Shown piece after piece: positions 8,836 to 17,191 of a stretch of DNA of 64,000 bases. The stretch comes from Caldithrix abyssi DSM 13497 (GTDB taxonomy: Bacteria; Calditrichota; Calditrichia; Calditrichales; Calditrichaceae). The stretch covers positions 3,532,501 through 3,596,500 of the forward strand of contig NZ_CP018099.1 of the NCBI RefSeq assembly GCF_001886815.1. The letters are read 5' to 3'. Each line of letters opens with the position of its first letter. The stretch's first letter is position 1. The notes below the pieces were generated by a model, which was not told the DNA's origin, ran no database searches, and saw only the letters and a program-made list of their open reading frames with translations. The translations under genes and the position numbers were made by a program.

Positions 8836-9017
8836 CAGAGCTTACACAATGCAAGATAACTCTTTTCTGCCCCGTCGACGACGATAATTAAATAAGGATT
8901 TTACGACAAACCAAGGCGCCTCCCGACGCATCAATCTGGATGAGCATTCCAACGAACCGCCCTTCCTCCCGCCCGCTCGTTATCCGCAACCGTAATTCCC
9001 TGCTCCCCTTTTTCATT
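8836..9017 (-). other. 5' exon flank of the intron; possible transposase scrap
   Basis: This stretch lies between the intron 5' end and the dat stop codon. On the minus strand one frame reads GMLIQIDASGGALVCRK (about 8895-8960), which resembles the GMLxQxDGS stretch of ISNCY-type transposases, the kind of gene group II introns often insert into. The open stretch is short and interrupted by a stop, so this is only a suggestion. The bases next to the intron (…GTGTAAGCTCTG) would be its exon-binding target. Confidence 0.3.
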
Positions 9018-9863
9018 TTACATATTATGCGTGAGCCTAAACAAGGCGGTTTGTAATTGTTGCGTCAGCGGTCCAGGTCTGCCGGAACCTATCAGTTTGC
9101 CATCGATCCGCACGATGGGCGTAATTTCCACCGTGGTGCCAATGATCATCACTTCGTCCGCCTCCAGCAAAAAGTTCTTACTGATCGCCGCCTCCTTCAC
9201 TTCAATGTCCGCTTCCCGGCACAGTTCGATCACCGCCTGTCGCGTAATGCCCGGCAACACATGCCGCGTTAATGGCGGCGTGTAAAAAATTCCTCCTTTA
9301 ACTACAGCCACATTACTGTGCGTTCCTTCCTGAATCAATCCCTCGCGCACAAACAAGGCCTCAACGGCGCCGGCATCGCGCGCCTTTTGATGCGCCAGGG
9401 TATTGGGCAACAGAGCAATGGTCTTCAAATCGCAATGGCCCCATCGGTCATCTTCTACCAGAATAGCCCCGGCGCCGTTTTCTTGCTCTTCTACCGCGCT
9501 GAAAAATTCTCGGGCAAAGGCGTAAACGGTCAACGGCGTCTCCGGCGGAGGAAAGCGATGGCTACGCGGCGCAGCGCCGCGCGTCACCTGAAAATAAACA
9601 ATGGCGCTTTCTACTTTTTCGAGTCGATTTTTTTCAATCAGGTTCATCAACACTTCATCAAATTCAGGAAATTCGCAACGATTAAAGCGTAGTTCTCTGG
9701 CCCCGTTTTCCAGACGTTGCCGATGTTCCCGCAGACGAAACGGCCGGTTATGATAAAATCGCACCACCTCGTACAAACCGTCGGCAAACAAAAAACCTCG
9801 ATCATCGGGACTGATGCACACCCTGTCTTTGGCAAGATACTGTCCGTTTAAAAATGCAATCAC
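9018..9863 (-). CDS. dat: D-amino-acid transaminase (class IV aminotransferase)
   Basis: A PLP-dependent class IV aminotransferase of 281 residues that would transfer the amino group of D-amino acids to a 2-oxo acid. Early DDRGFLFADGLYEVV contains the fold-type IV N-terminal motif, and AIVYFQVTRGAAPRSHRFP is characteristic of D-alanine transaminases rather than IlvE. The PLP lysine is expected at LKTIALLPN (about residue 146), and QEGTHSNVAVV and PGITRQAVIEL are the other family motifs. The start is GTG 9863, overlapping the upstream peptidase stop as GTGA, so the two are translationally coupled. With the D-aminopeptidase it forms a plausible D-amino-acid recovery pair. Confidence 0.85.
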   Translation of the reverse strand: MIAFLNGQYLAKDRVCISPDDRGFLFADGLYEVVRFYHNRPFRLREHRQRLENGARELRFNRCEFPEFDEVLMNLIEKNRLEKVESAIVYFQVTRGAAPRSHRFPPPETPLTVYAFAREFFSAVEEQENGAGAILVEDDRWGHCDLKTIALLPNTLAHQKARDAGAVEALFVREGLIQEGTHSNVAVVKGGIFYTPPLTRHVLPGITRQAVIELCREADIEVKEAAISKNFLLEADEVMIIGTTVEITPIVRIDGKLIGSGRPGPLTQQLQTALFRLTHNM

Positions 9864-11005
9864 GGCGCCTCCCTGCGTTCGTTGATCAGACGATGTTGTT
9901 TGAGAATATTCAAAACTTTGTCCATGGGCAGTGCTTCTACTTCCCTGCCCATAAATCCCCGCGTTGTTGTGGCGGCAAATAACGAATTAAGAATGGCCTC
10001 TTCGGTGGCTTCGATCGCCGCCAAAAATAACGGCGACATGCGCTCGTTGCGCAGCCGTTTATTTTGTTGAAAAGCATCCTTTTGCCGGTACGGCACGCGC
10101 GCCTCTTTAGCGGTGGAAAAGGCAATTACATAATCGCCGCTGCCGTTGCTGCCAATTCCGCCGATTCTGGCCAGGCCAAACAAAGCCCTTTTGGCCAGCC
10201 GTTTCAGGTTCCTGGCGCTTAATGGCGCATCGGTGGCGACCACAATCATACACGAACCATCGGCCGTGGAATTCAGCCGATCGCTCAAATAGAACGCGCC
10301 AAGTTCTCTGCCCACCGGCGCGCCGGCAATTTGCAAAACACCGCCAAAATTACTTTGCACCAGCACGCCCACCGTCCAGCCGCCGATAGATTCCGGCAAT
10401 TTCCTGGAAGCCGTGCCAATGCCGCCCTTAAAACCAAAACAGACGGTGCCCGTGCCCGCTCCCACGCAGCCCTCCTCCACCCTGCCAGACTTTGCCGAAT
10501 GGATGGCCTGCAGCACATGCTGTTTTGTAACGTGCCGCCCGCGAATATCGTTTAACCAGCCGTCGTTGGTTTCGCCCACAAGCGGATTAACCGAGCGCAC
10601 CGCCTCGTTGCCCGGCAGACCAAGCGTGTAATCAATCAAAGCCCCGGCCGCCACCGGAACACTTAAGGTATTGGTCAAAATAATCGGCGTTTCCAGATTG
10701 CCCAGCTCTTCCACCTGCGTGCTGCCCGTCAACTTGCCAAAACCGTTGCCTACGTAAACCGCCGCCGGCACCTTTTCCTGAAAAAGGTTCCCACCATGTG
10801 GCAAAATGGCCGTAACCCCGGTGCGCACCGAATCGCCCTTAATTATAGTTACATGCCCCACCTTAACGCCCTTTACGTCGGTAATGGCATTCAACGGCCC
10901 CGGCGGCAAAACGCCAATCTTCAAACCGTAATCTGCCGCGCGTTTTGTGCCGGCCAGAAGCAAAAAGGGAATCAATAACAAAAAGGGTAAAAGGTTACGT
11001 TTCAT
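9860..11005 (-). CDS. dmpA: Exported P1-family D-aminopeptidase (DmpA-like)
   Basis: A 381-residue peptidase of the P1/DmpA family with an N-terminal hydrophobic signal sequence (residues 1-19, LLPFLLLIPFLLLAG). DmpA enzymes are autoproteolytic N-terminal nucleophile hydrolases; the expected Gly-Ser cleavage site is visible as ADGSCMIVVATDAPL at residues 250-251, in the same position as in the type enzyme. Other family blocks: ITDVKGVKVGH, AAVYVGNGFGK and GCVGAGTGTVCFGFKGG. The enzyme releases N-terminal D- or L-residues from short peptides. It is followed by dat with a 4-bp overlap, linking peptide cleavage to amino-acid deamination. Substrate preference cannot be read from the sequence. Confidence 0.86.
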   Translation of the reverse strand: MKRNLLPFLLLIPFLLLAGTKRAADYGLKIGVLPPGPLNAITDVKGVKVGHVTIIKGDSVRTGVTAILPHGGNLFQEKVPAAVYVGNGFGKLTGSTQVEELGNLETPIILTNTLSVPVAAGALIDYTLGLPGNEAVRSVNPLVGETNDGWLNDIRGRHVTKQHVLQAIHSAKSGRVEEGCVGAGTGTVCFGFKGGIGTASRKLPESIGGWTVGVLVQSNFGGVLQIAGAPVGRELGAFYLSDRLNSTADGSCMIVVATDAPLSARNLKRLAKRALFGLARIGGIGSNGSGDYVIAFSTAKEARVPYRQKDAFQQNKRLRNERMSPLFLAAIEATEEAILNSLFAATTTRGFMGREVEALPMDKVLNILKQHRLINERREAP

Positions 11006-11206
11006 GGCCCCTGCCCTTCCTTCGATTAAAAAGAAATTTTTCCTTAAGTTAGATCATCCAACGCCGTTCCTTTGTTGCCTTCCGCTCCGATCAGCTCATT
11101 TTCTCGCCTAAAAAGTAAGGCGCTTTCATCTTTTCGATTTTCATTTTAACGGATAAAATAGTAAATTGTACTTCTCTGAACAAGTTAAAGATGCGATTAA
11201 AAATAC

Positions 11207-11212
11207 AGGAGG
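11207..11212 (+). promoter_or_regulatory. Ribosome binding site fixing the argF start
   Basis: AGGAGG, 5 bases before ATG 11218. It rules out the earlier in-frame ATG at 11191, which has no such site. Confidence 0.85.
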
Positions 11213-11217
11213 TTTTG

Positions 11218-12135
11218 ATGAAAAAAGATTTTATTTCCATAGCCGACTATTCCCGCGAAGAGCTGGAAGAGATTTTTGAGTTGACAAAAGAGCTTAAAGC
11301 AAAAACCAAACGCGGCGAAGAGCACCATTTGTGCAAGGGCAAAACCATGGCCATGATCTTCGCCAAGCCTTCGGCCCGTACGCGCATCTCGTTCGAAACC
11401 GGCATGTACCAGTTAGGCGGTTACGCCCTTTACTTAAGCCCCAACGACATTGGGATCGGCAAACGCGAAGCGGTTAAAGACATCGCGCGCGTGGTCAGCC
11501 GCTACAACGACATCATCATGGCCCGTCTGTTTGACCATGCCCATATTCTGGAAATGGCAGAGTATGCGTCGGTACCGGTCATAAACGGCTTAACCGACTA
11601 CAACCATCCCTGCCAGATTATGGCCGACATTTTTACCGTACTGGAAAAACGCGGTCATCTTAAAGATTTAAAGATCACCTACATCGGCGACGGCAATAAT
11701 GTGGCCAACTCGTGGGTTAATCTGGCTTCCAAATTGCCCATGCACCTGGTTATCTGTTCGCCCTCCGGTTTTGAGCCAGACGACGAAACCCTCACCCGCG
11801 CCCGTGAGGCCGGCGTAAGCCAGATCGAAATCGTGCACGATCCCCAAGCGGCCGTAAAAGACGCCGACGTGGTTTACACCGATGTCTGGGCTTCCATGGG
11901 CCAGGAAGCCGAAGCCGAAAAACGGCGTAAAGTGTTTATGCCCTACCAGGTTAACGCCGAACTGATGTCCCATGCCCGCAAAGACGCGCTGGTGATGCAC
12001 TGTTTGCCCGCGCACCGCGGCGAAGAGATCACCGATGACGTCATCGACGGGCCGCAGTCCATCGTGTTTGACGAGGCCGAAAACCGCATGCACGTGCAAA
12101 AGGCCATCATCGCTAAATTGTTGTGCAACGCTTAA
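11218..12135 (+). CDS. argF: Ornithine carbamoyltransferase
   Basis: A 305-residue enzyme joining carbamoyl phosphate and ornithine to citrulline in arginine synthesis. The carbamoyl-phosphate loop SARTR (52-56), HPCQ (130-133), the DVWASMG block (222-228, ornithine side) and HCLPAHRG (261-268) are all present, matching argF/OTC rather than aspartate or N-acetylornithine carbamoyltransferases. Length is typical. It stands alone, facing away from the dmpA-dat pair and converging on the PorV operon, and is followed by a strong hairpin terminator. No ARG-box was recognised in the 200 bp upstream. Confidence 0.95.
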   Translation: MKKDFISIADYSREELEEIFELTKELKAKTKRGEEHHLCKGKTMAMIFAKPSARTRISFETGMYQLGGYALYLSPNDIGIGKREAVKDIARVVSRYNDIIMARLFDHAHILEMAEYASVPVINGLTDYNHPCQIMADIFTVLEKRGHLKDLKITYIGDGNNVANSWVNLASKLPMHLVICSPSGFEPDDETLTRAREAGVSQIEIVHDPQAAVKDADVVYTDVWASMGQEAEAEKRRKVFMPYQVNAELMSHARKDALVMHCLPAHRGEEITDDVIDGPQSIVFDEAENRMHVQKAIIAKLLCNA

Positions 12136-12165
12136 TTTCTTTTTATTTTAAGATCATTAAATGGC

Positions 12166-12205
12166 AAAGGGCGCTCCGTTTTTTACGACGAGCGCCCTTT
12201 TTTTT
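12166..12205 (+). terminator. Rho-independent terminator after argF
   Basis: An 11-bp stem AAAGGGCGCTC (12166-12176) pairs with 12190-12200 around a 13-base loop and runs into a T tract of eight or more. It lies between convergent genes, so it may also slow minus-strand transcription from the PorV operon. Confidence 0.88.
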
Positions 12206-12216
12206 ATTTGCAGGAT

Positions 12217-13125
12217 TCAAAATTGCCAGCTTAAAGAAAAACGATGCGAATTGCCCAGATCGTAGGGATAAGGACTGAAGGCATAATTTAAACGGTAATT
12301 TTTGTAATTCAAGCCAAAACCGCCGCTGTAGCGCAACGTCTCCCAGTCGAAGACCAGCCCCGAACGTAAATACAGCGTCTTCAACACGGGAACTTCCACG
12401 CCGCCGTTAAAATTAACCTGTTCTTCATAAACCGGATACACGGCGTCAAAAGAGACCAGCATGCGTTTTTCATTCATAATCAGCGGCGTGTGGTACAACA
12501 GGCCGGCGCGCATAATGATCGGCAGTGTGGTGGATTCCACATTTAAAGGCTTCATCCGGCCTAAATTCTGAAGCGTAACGCCCAGGTCGAGATCGGGACG
12601 TAAAAATTGATTTTTAACCAGCCCCACATCAAACGCCCAGCCCGTGGCATCCTCAAGGTAATATTTTTCGTACAGGTATTTAGCCGTCAAACCGACCAGC
12701 CAGCCGTTGTTCAGAGCGCGGGCATAGCTGAAAGAAGCCGCCAGATTAATGGCCTCCGTGGCGCCGGCAGGCTTTTCGGTCGGAACGCTGCCTCTGATTT
12801 CAATCCCCGGAATATTCATTAAATTTAAAGCAACGGCCATCTTGTGTTTGCCGCTGGCAAATTGAAAGGCGGCAAATTCCTGGGCGATATCTGCCAGATA
12901 GGCATTGTGCATTAATACCAGGCTTTTGGATTCGTTTCGGGCCAGAAGCGCCGGATTCCAGTACACGGCGGAGGCGTCGTTAGCCAGCGCCGCGGCCGCT
13001 TCGCCCATGGCCGCCGAACGGGCATCGACCGGCAACTTTAAGAAGGCCATTCCGGCGTCATTGCCGGCAAAAACATTCCACACAAAGCCCAGCGTTAAAA
13101 AAATCGTTAAAATCGTACGAAGCAT
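12217..13125 (-). CDS. PorV/PorQ-family outer-membrane protein (first copy)
   Basis: About 302 residues with a signal peptide (cleavage probably after VFA) and the UPF0164/PorV opening AGMAFLKLPVDARSAAMGEAAAAL followed by YWNPALLA, then a beta-barrel with alternating aromatic strands and a terminal FSLSWQF. PorV-like proteins are FadL-type barrels that work with SprA and the type IX cargo. The start is taken at ATG 13125, 6 bases after an AGGAG that overlaps the preceding stop; the frame's TTG at 13131 is less likely. It is the last gene of the 16052-12217 operon. Which of the two copies is functional PorV cannot be decided here. Confidence 0.85.
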   Translation of the reverse strand: MLRTILTIFLTLGFVWNVFAGNDAGMAFLKLPVDARSAAMGEAAAALANDASAVYWNPALLARNESKSLVLMHNAYLADIAQEFAAFQFASGKHKMAVALNLMNIPGIEIRGSVPTEKPAGATEAINLAASFSYARALNNGWLVGLTAKYLYEKYYLEDATGWAFDVGLVKNQFLRPDLDLGVTLQNLGRMKPLNVESTTLPIIMRAGLLYHTPLIMNEKRMLVSFDAVYPVYEEQVNFNGGVEVPVLKTLYLRSGLVFDWETLRYSGGFGLNYKNYRLNYAFSPYPYDLGNSHRFSLSWQF

Positions 13126-13134
13126 GTTCAACTC

Positions 13135-14070
13135 CTAATTCAAATAAAATTGCCATGAAAAAACATGACTGGCGCCCTCGTCCACCACCGAGGGGACAAA
13201 GGCATAATCGAGCGTTGTAAAAAATTTCCAGAGCTTAAAACCCATTCCCGCGCCAAAGGTTAGCTGATCCTTATTGTAGCCAAAGCGTAATGCCAGAATG
13301 TTGCGATAGGTGGCCTCAAGCCCCAGATGTTGACCGTTTTCGTGTTCCGTTCCCACAAAGGCGTAATTGACGCGCAACCAGGGCAAAGGCGTTAAATACG
13401 TGGCGCCAACGCTCCAGATTTTGGGAAAGGTAAAAACCGTTGTGCCGCCAAATTCAAACAACTTTTCCGTGTTGGCCGTTAATTTAGAGCCCACATCGCG
13501 CAAGCTGGCTGCTACGGTCAGTTTTTGATTGAAGCGGTACGCCGCGCCAAAATCCCAGCCCCAGCCGCTGGCATTGTAACTATCGGCGCCAAAATTCAGA
13601 TCTTCGCGCATGTGCTTGATGGTCAGCCCCACGGCAAATTTGCCGGCAAAAACGCGGGCAAAATTAAAATAGATGGCGTTCAGATTATGATCGATTGTAC
13701 CTGTTTGCTCGCCGATCATGTTGTAGCCCTGAATATCGCCCACGCCGCTGTGGATCCAGCCCAGGCTAAACCCCGCGCCTGGCGGAATTTTACTGGCAAA
13801 GCCGATGAAATCGAAACGGCGATCGAGCGACATAAAACGGTGCGAAAGCGTAAACATCCGTTTTTCGTGAAAGGCGCTCAAAGCCGGATTGTAATAGAAC
13901 GAAAAGGCGTCCACCGGCGCGGCTACCGAACTATTGCCCAGCGCCAGATGCCGGGCGCCCAGCCCCAGCCGCATAAAGGCCCCGGCGTATCCACCGTTAC
14001 TCTCCGCCAGCAACCGATTGCCCTGCAACATCATAAAAACGCTAACTAACAAAATCAAAAATCTTTTCAT
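13135..14070 (-). CDS. PorV/PorQ-family outer-membrane protein (second copy)
   Basis: About 311 residues, paralogous to its neighbour: signal peptide (cleavage near LLA), the PorV opening GAFMRLGLGARHLALGNSSV with FYYNPALSA, a barrel of about a dozen strands and a terminal HVFSWQFYLN. The ATG at 14070 is preferred to the GTG at 14082 because GGATGG lies at a proper distance. It starts about 15 bp after the propeller gene stops and ends 9 bp before the other PorV-like gene. Two related barrels in one operon with a secreted propeller suggest dedicated partners for that cargo, which is inference. Confidence 0.84.
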   Translation of the reverse strand: MKRFLILLVSVFMMLQGNRLLAESNGGYAGAFMRLGLGARHLALGNSSVAAPVDAFSFYYNPALSAFHEKRMFTLSHRFMSLDRRFDFIGFASKIPPGAGFSLGWIHSGVGDIQGYNMIGEQTGTIDHNLNAIYFNFARVFAGKFAVGLTIKHMREDLNFGADSYNASGWGWDFGAAYRFNQKLTVAASLRDVGSKLTANTEKLFEFGGTTVFTFPKIWSVGATYLTPLPWLRVNYAFVGTEHENGQHLGLEATYRNILALRFGYNKDQLTFGAGMGFKLWKFFTTLDYAFVPSVVDEGASHVFSWQFYLN

Positions 14071-14085
14071 TTTTCCATCCACGCG

Positions 14086-15561
14086 TTAATTGACCACAAC
14101 AATTTTACCCCAGGTGACCTGGCCGTTTACCTTTGCTCTAAAGAAATAAACGCCGCTGGCCACTACATCGCCCTTTTGATTTTTACCGTCCCATTTCGGC
14201 TTTAAATTGGATGGCGGAATTTCCGCCACCAGGTCCATGGCAAAATCATAAATACGAATGGGCTCGTCCAGATTTTTGTCGGTATCGTATTCGAACCGTA
14301 CAAAAAAATGACGGCCGGGCGAAAAGGGCACCGGATAGGCGTACACAGCCGGTTTGGCGCGCACCTTCGTCGAAACAAACGAACGGATCACGCGCCAGTC
14401 GGCAAGCGGATCATTCAAACGGCGCACCGCCAGCCCATCGGCATTGCCCAGCCAGGCAAAATGATAATCGTTCCACATTTGCACCGTAACCGAATAATAC
14501 TCCGGTTGAAAAATTTCATTGCCCGATTCAAAATCCTGAATATCGGTAATCACCTCCCATTTATCCTGTTCCGGCAGGTAGTGATACAGGCCCTTATCAG
14601 CCGCGACGAAGACCTGTTGGCCGTAGAAGGCGAAATTGTGGGCAAAAATATCCTCTTCCACCAGTTTACGCTGCCAGGTTTTGCCGCCGTCGTACGTCAC
14701 GCACACCGCGCGGAATTCGCTGGTGTCCTCAGCCTGAATGGTGGCCGCCCACACCGCGTTCGCTTCCGGCTGGTAGGCCAGCGCCACCACAAAATTACCG
14801 GAAATGGAGTGCGGATTGTCTTTTTCAAACACAAAGCGTTCCCAGGTCTGACCGTTGTCGGCCGACTTACTGATGCCCTCGGCCGTTCCCACCCACAGGG
14901 TATCGTTGACGGCCAGCAATGAAAAGGCGCGATGGTTCAGGTTTTGTAAACTGGAAAAAAACTTGCCGTCGGTGGTAACCACCTGCCAGCTTTTGCCCAT
15001 GTCGTCCGAACGCCGCAGCCCCCCGCCAAAGCTGGCAATCCACACCGTGCTGTCGATAAAAGCCAGATCGTAAATTAAATTCTGGATGACGGTGGTGGTG
15101 GGCGCGTAACGATCCTCGTTTATGCTGTCCACCGGCTGCGGCACATGAATCCATGTCTGGCCGCCGTCGCGCGTGTAACTCAATCCGCTGCCGGCGGGCA
15201 AGCTCTCGTCCGAAACGGCCGTTAACGTGTCAAAGGCGGTGGCAATCCAGAATGTGCGATCGTCCATGTAGCCAAACGCGGAAACCCCGCCCTTGCCTTT
15301 GTATTCTTTTTCCGTAAAACTGGTCCAACGCCAGTCATCGCTCTGCAGATCGTACACCGCTTTGCTCAAGCCGTAGCCCGTGGCCACCCACACAACAGAA
15401 TCTTTTGCCGTCAGGTCCACAATGCCGTTGCCGTAAAGCGTTTGAGCAAATGGATGCTCATCCTGCGCCAGATTGAACGACGTTTTGAACATGGCTTGAG
15501 AAAAAAGCTGCGCGCTGAGCAGCAAAAATATCAGGACAAATTGCATGTAAAAACTTTTCAT
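14086..15561 (-). CDS. Secreted BNR/WD-like propeller with T9SS-type C-terminal domain
   Basis: 491 residues: signal peptide ending LFS before Gln, then repeated sialidase-like (BNR/Asp-box) blades such as SADNGQTWERF, SYTRDGGQTWIHV, RSDDMGKSWQVV and TYDGGKTWQRK. From about residue 410 follows a C-terminal domain YAYPVPFSPGRHFFVRFE…NQKGDVVASGVYFFRAKV of the FlgD-Ig/type IX sorting kind. No enzymatic residues of sialidases are identifiable, so it is more likely a surface binding or structural protein than an enzyme. It overlaps the upstream lipoprotein stop by one base and precedes the PorV-like pair, a natural cargo-plus-partner arrangement. Confidence 0.82.
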   Translation of the reverse strand: MKSFYMQFVLIFLLLSAQLFSQAMFKTSFNLAQDEHPFAQTLYGNGIVDLTAKDSVVWVATGYGLSKAVYDLQSDDWRWTSFTEKEYKGKGGVSAFGYMDDRTFWIATAFDTLTAVSDESLPAGSGLSYTRDGGQTWIHVPQPVDSINEDRYAPTTTVIQNLIYDLAFIDSTVWIASFGGGLRRSDDMGKSWQVVTTDGKFFSSLQNLNHRAFSLLAVNDTLWVGTAEGISKSADNGQTWERFVFEKDNPHSISGNFVVALAYQPEANAVWAATIQAEDTSEFRAVCVTYDGGKTWQRKLVEEDIFAHNFAFYGQQVFVAADKGLYHYLPEQDKWEVITDIQDFESGNEIFQPEYYSVTVQMWNDYHFAWLGNADGLAVRRLNDPLADWRVIRSFVSTKVRAKPAVYAYPVPFSPGRHFFVRFEYDTDKNLDEPIRIYDFAMDLVAEIPPSNLKPKWDGKNQKGDVVASGVYFFRAKVNGQVTWGKIVVVN

Positions 15562-16052
15562 TATTGATAAACCTCTATTGAATCTGTAACACTATCGGAC
15601 AAATTGCCGGCTTTATCGCGCATGTAAAAGGTAAAATAATACCTGCCTGTTTGCGCCGAATTATCGATTAAAATGGTTAAAGAATAGATGCCGTCGCCCG
15701 CCGTTTCGTCGCCGGCTTCTTCCCAGGGATTGTTAATATTGAACGGTTTCCCGTTATCCACCATCACTAAAGGCAAACCATTGTTGGCCAGAGAACCGTC
15801 CGGTTTTTTAGAATAAAAATAAACGGAATCCACATCATCCAGTCCATTGGAATCGGCCACAGCCGCAGTAACCAGCGCTTTGTGAAAAAAGCCGGCTGGC
15901 GGCACCTGAATGCTGTCCGGAACCGAAACCCACAAAATTTCGCCGGGCACGTTTTTTTCGTTGTTATCGCCGCCCGTGCCATTGTCATCACACTGCCAGA
16001 TAAACAGGGCGATTATTGAAATGATCATCGCCCATCTCATTCGCTTTACCAT
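15561..16052 (-). CDS. Lipoprotein of unknown function
   Basis: 163 residues starting at ATG 16052 behind a GGAGTAA site. The signal peptide ends with a lipobox-like LFIWQC, so it should be acylated on Cys21. The mature part begins with a Gly/Asn-rich linker and contains an Ig-like beta-sandwich pattern with DSNGLDDVDSVYFYS and GDGIYSLTILID, similar to domains seen in other surface proteins of this group; no catalytic motif is visible. First gene of the operon with the propeller protein and the PorV-like pair, so it probably works at the outer membrane with them. Confidence 0.7.
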   Translation of the reverse strand: MVKRMRWAMIISIIALFIWQCDDNGTGGDNNEKNVPGEILWVSVPDSIQVPPAGFFHKALVTAAVADSNGLDDVDSVYFYSKKPDGSLANNGLPLVMVDNGKPFNINNPWEEAGDETAGDGIYSLTILIDNSAQTGRYYFTFYMRDKAGNLSDSVTDSIEVYQ

Positions 16053-16249
16053 TCGTTACTCCATTTTTTTAGATCGGTCATTTACACAGATGAATCATCA
16101 ATCGATCCATTTTTAAAAAATTACCTGCGGCGGCAACGCATTCATTACCAGTCCGCAATTTTTTTAACCACAACTTTATATTAATAGCTTTTTTGCCATT
16201 GTTGCAATATTTAGCGCGATTTCCTGTCGCCTGCCTGACCGCTCAAATG

Positions 16250-17191
16250 TCAATTATTCAACAATGAAAGCAAATAACCAAATCGCAGGCCGCGCGCAGA
16301 AACATGCAGGCGTTTAATCTGCCCCGCTTCCATCATCGTCACGTAAATAAGCAGCCCGTAAGGCAGTACGTCTTCCCGGCCGGCTTCCAATCCCGGCAGG
16401 CGCAATCGTTCTTTTAAATCCATTGCATTGATGCGCCGGAACCACGCTTTAATTTGTTCCGGTTCCAGCGTGGTTTTACTGATCCGCTGCGCATCGTAAA
16501 CGCGCATGCGGTGCACAATCGCAGCCAGGGTGGTTATGGTGCCGCCCGAACCTACTACAACTCTGGAATCGTCCGTTTCATTCCTTAAAGGATTATTTAC
16601 CAATTCTCGTTCCACTCGTTCTTGCAAACGCCGGTAGTCTTCATCTGTCAGGCGAATTTTAAAATTCATCTCTTCCGCCAGACGCGCCGCGCCCAGCGGA
16701 AAGGAAGCATGCGCTTCTATTTTTCTGCCGCGGCCCAGGGTCGTTTCCGTGCTGCCGCCGCCCACATCGATCACCGTAAATTTTTGTTTCTCAAATCCGT
16801 CAAAAACCGAAATGGCGCCCAGATAAGCGAAACGCGCTTCTTCTTCTGCAGAAAGCACTTTAATGGAAAGCTTCAACGTCTGCCGCGCCCTTTGACTAAA
16901 CGATTCTGCGTTACGCGCTTTACGCAGGGCCTCGGTGGCAATCACTTCCAATGCCGAGCAACCAAAGCGTGCGGCCCGTTCTTTAAAGTCCTTTAAAACC
17001 TGCAGGGCCAATTGCTGCCGCTCTTCGCTTAAAAGGCCGCTCTGTTTTACGCCCTGCCCCAGGCGCGTAATTACAAAATCTTCGTGCAAAACTTCCAGCT
17101 CACCGCCCTTCTGGCGGGCGATTAACAGCAACGCCGAGTGGGAGCCCAGGTCTGCCACGGCAAGCGGTTGGTCAGTTGTCATCGGCCGCAT
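16250..17191 (-). CDS. ppx: Ppx/GppA exopolyphosphatase/pppGpp phosphohydrolase
   Basis: 313 residues of the ASKHA-fold Ppx/GppA family, which removes terminal phosphates from polyphosphate or converts pppGpp to ppGpp. The phosphate-1 motif is VADLGSHSALLLIA, followed by VIATEALRKARNAESF, the second phosphate motif FTVIDVGGGSTETTLG and VVGSGGTITTLAA. This is the short form, consisting of the catalytic core without the C-terminal HD-like domain, so polyphosphate and pppGpp activities cannot be separated by sequence. It overlaps prmA by 20 bp (or 11 bp from the ATG at 17182) and is the last gene of the sprA operon. Confidence 0.85.
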   Translation of the reverse strand: MRPMTTDQPLAVADLGSHSALLLIARQKGGELEVLHEDFVITRLGQGVKQSGLLSEERQQLALQVLKDFKERAARFGCSALEVIATEALRKARNAESFSQRARQTLKLSIKVLSAEEEARFAYLGAISVFDGFEKQKFTVIDVGGGSTETTLGRGRKIEAHASFPLGAARLAEEMNFKIRLTDEDYRRLQERVERELVNNPLRNETDDSRVVVGSGGTITTLAAIVHRMRVYDAQRISKTTLEPEQIKAWFRRINAMDLKERLRLPGLEAGREDVLPYGLLIYVTMMEAGQIKRLHVSARGLRFGYLLSLLNN

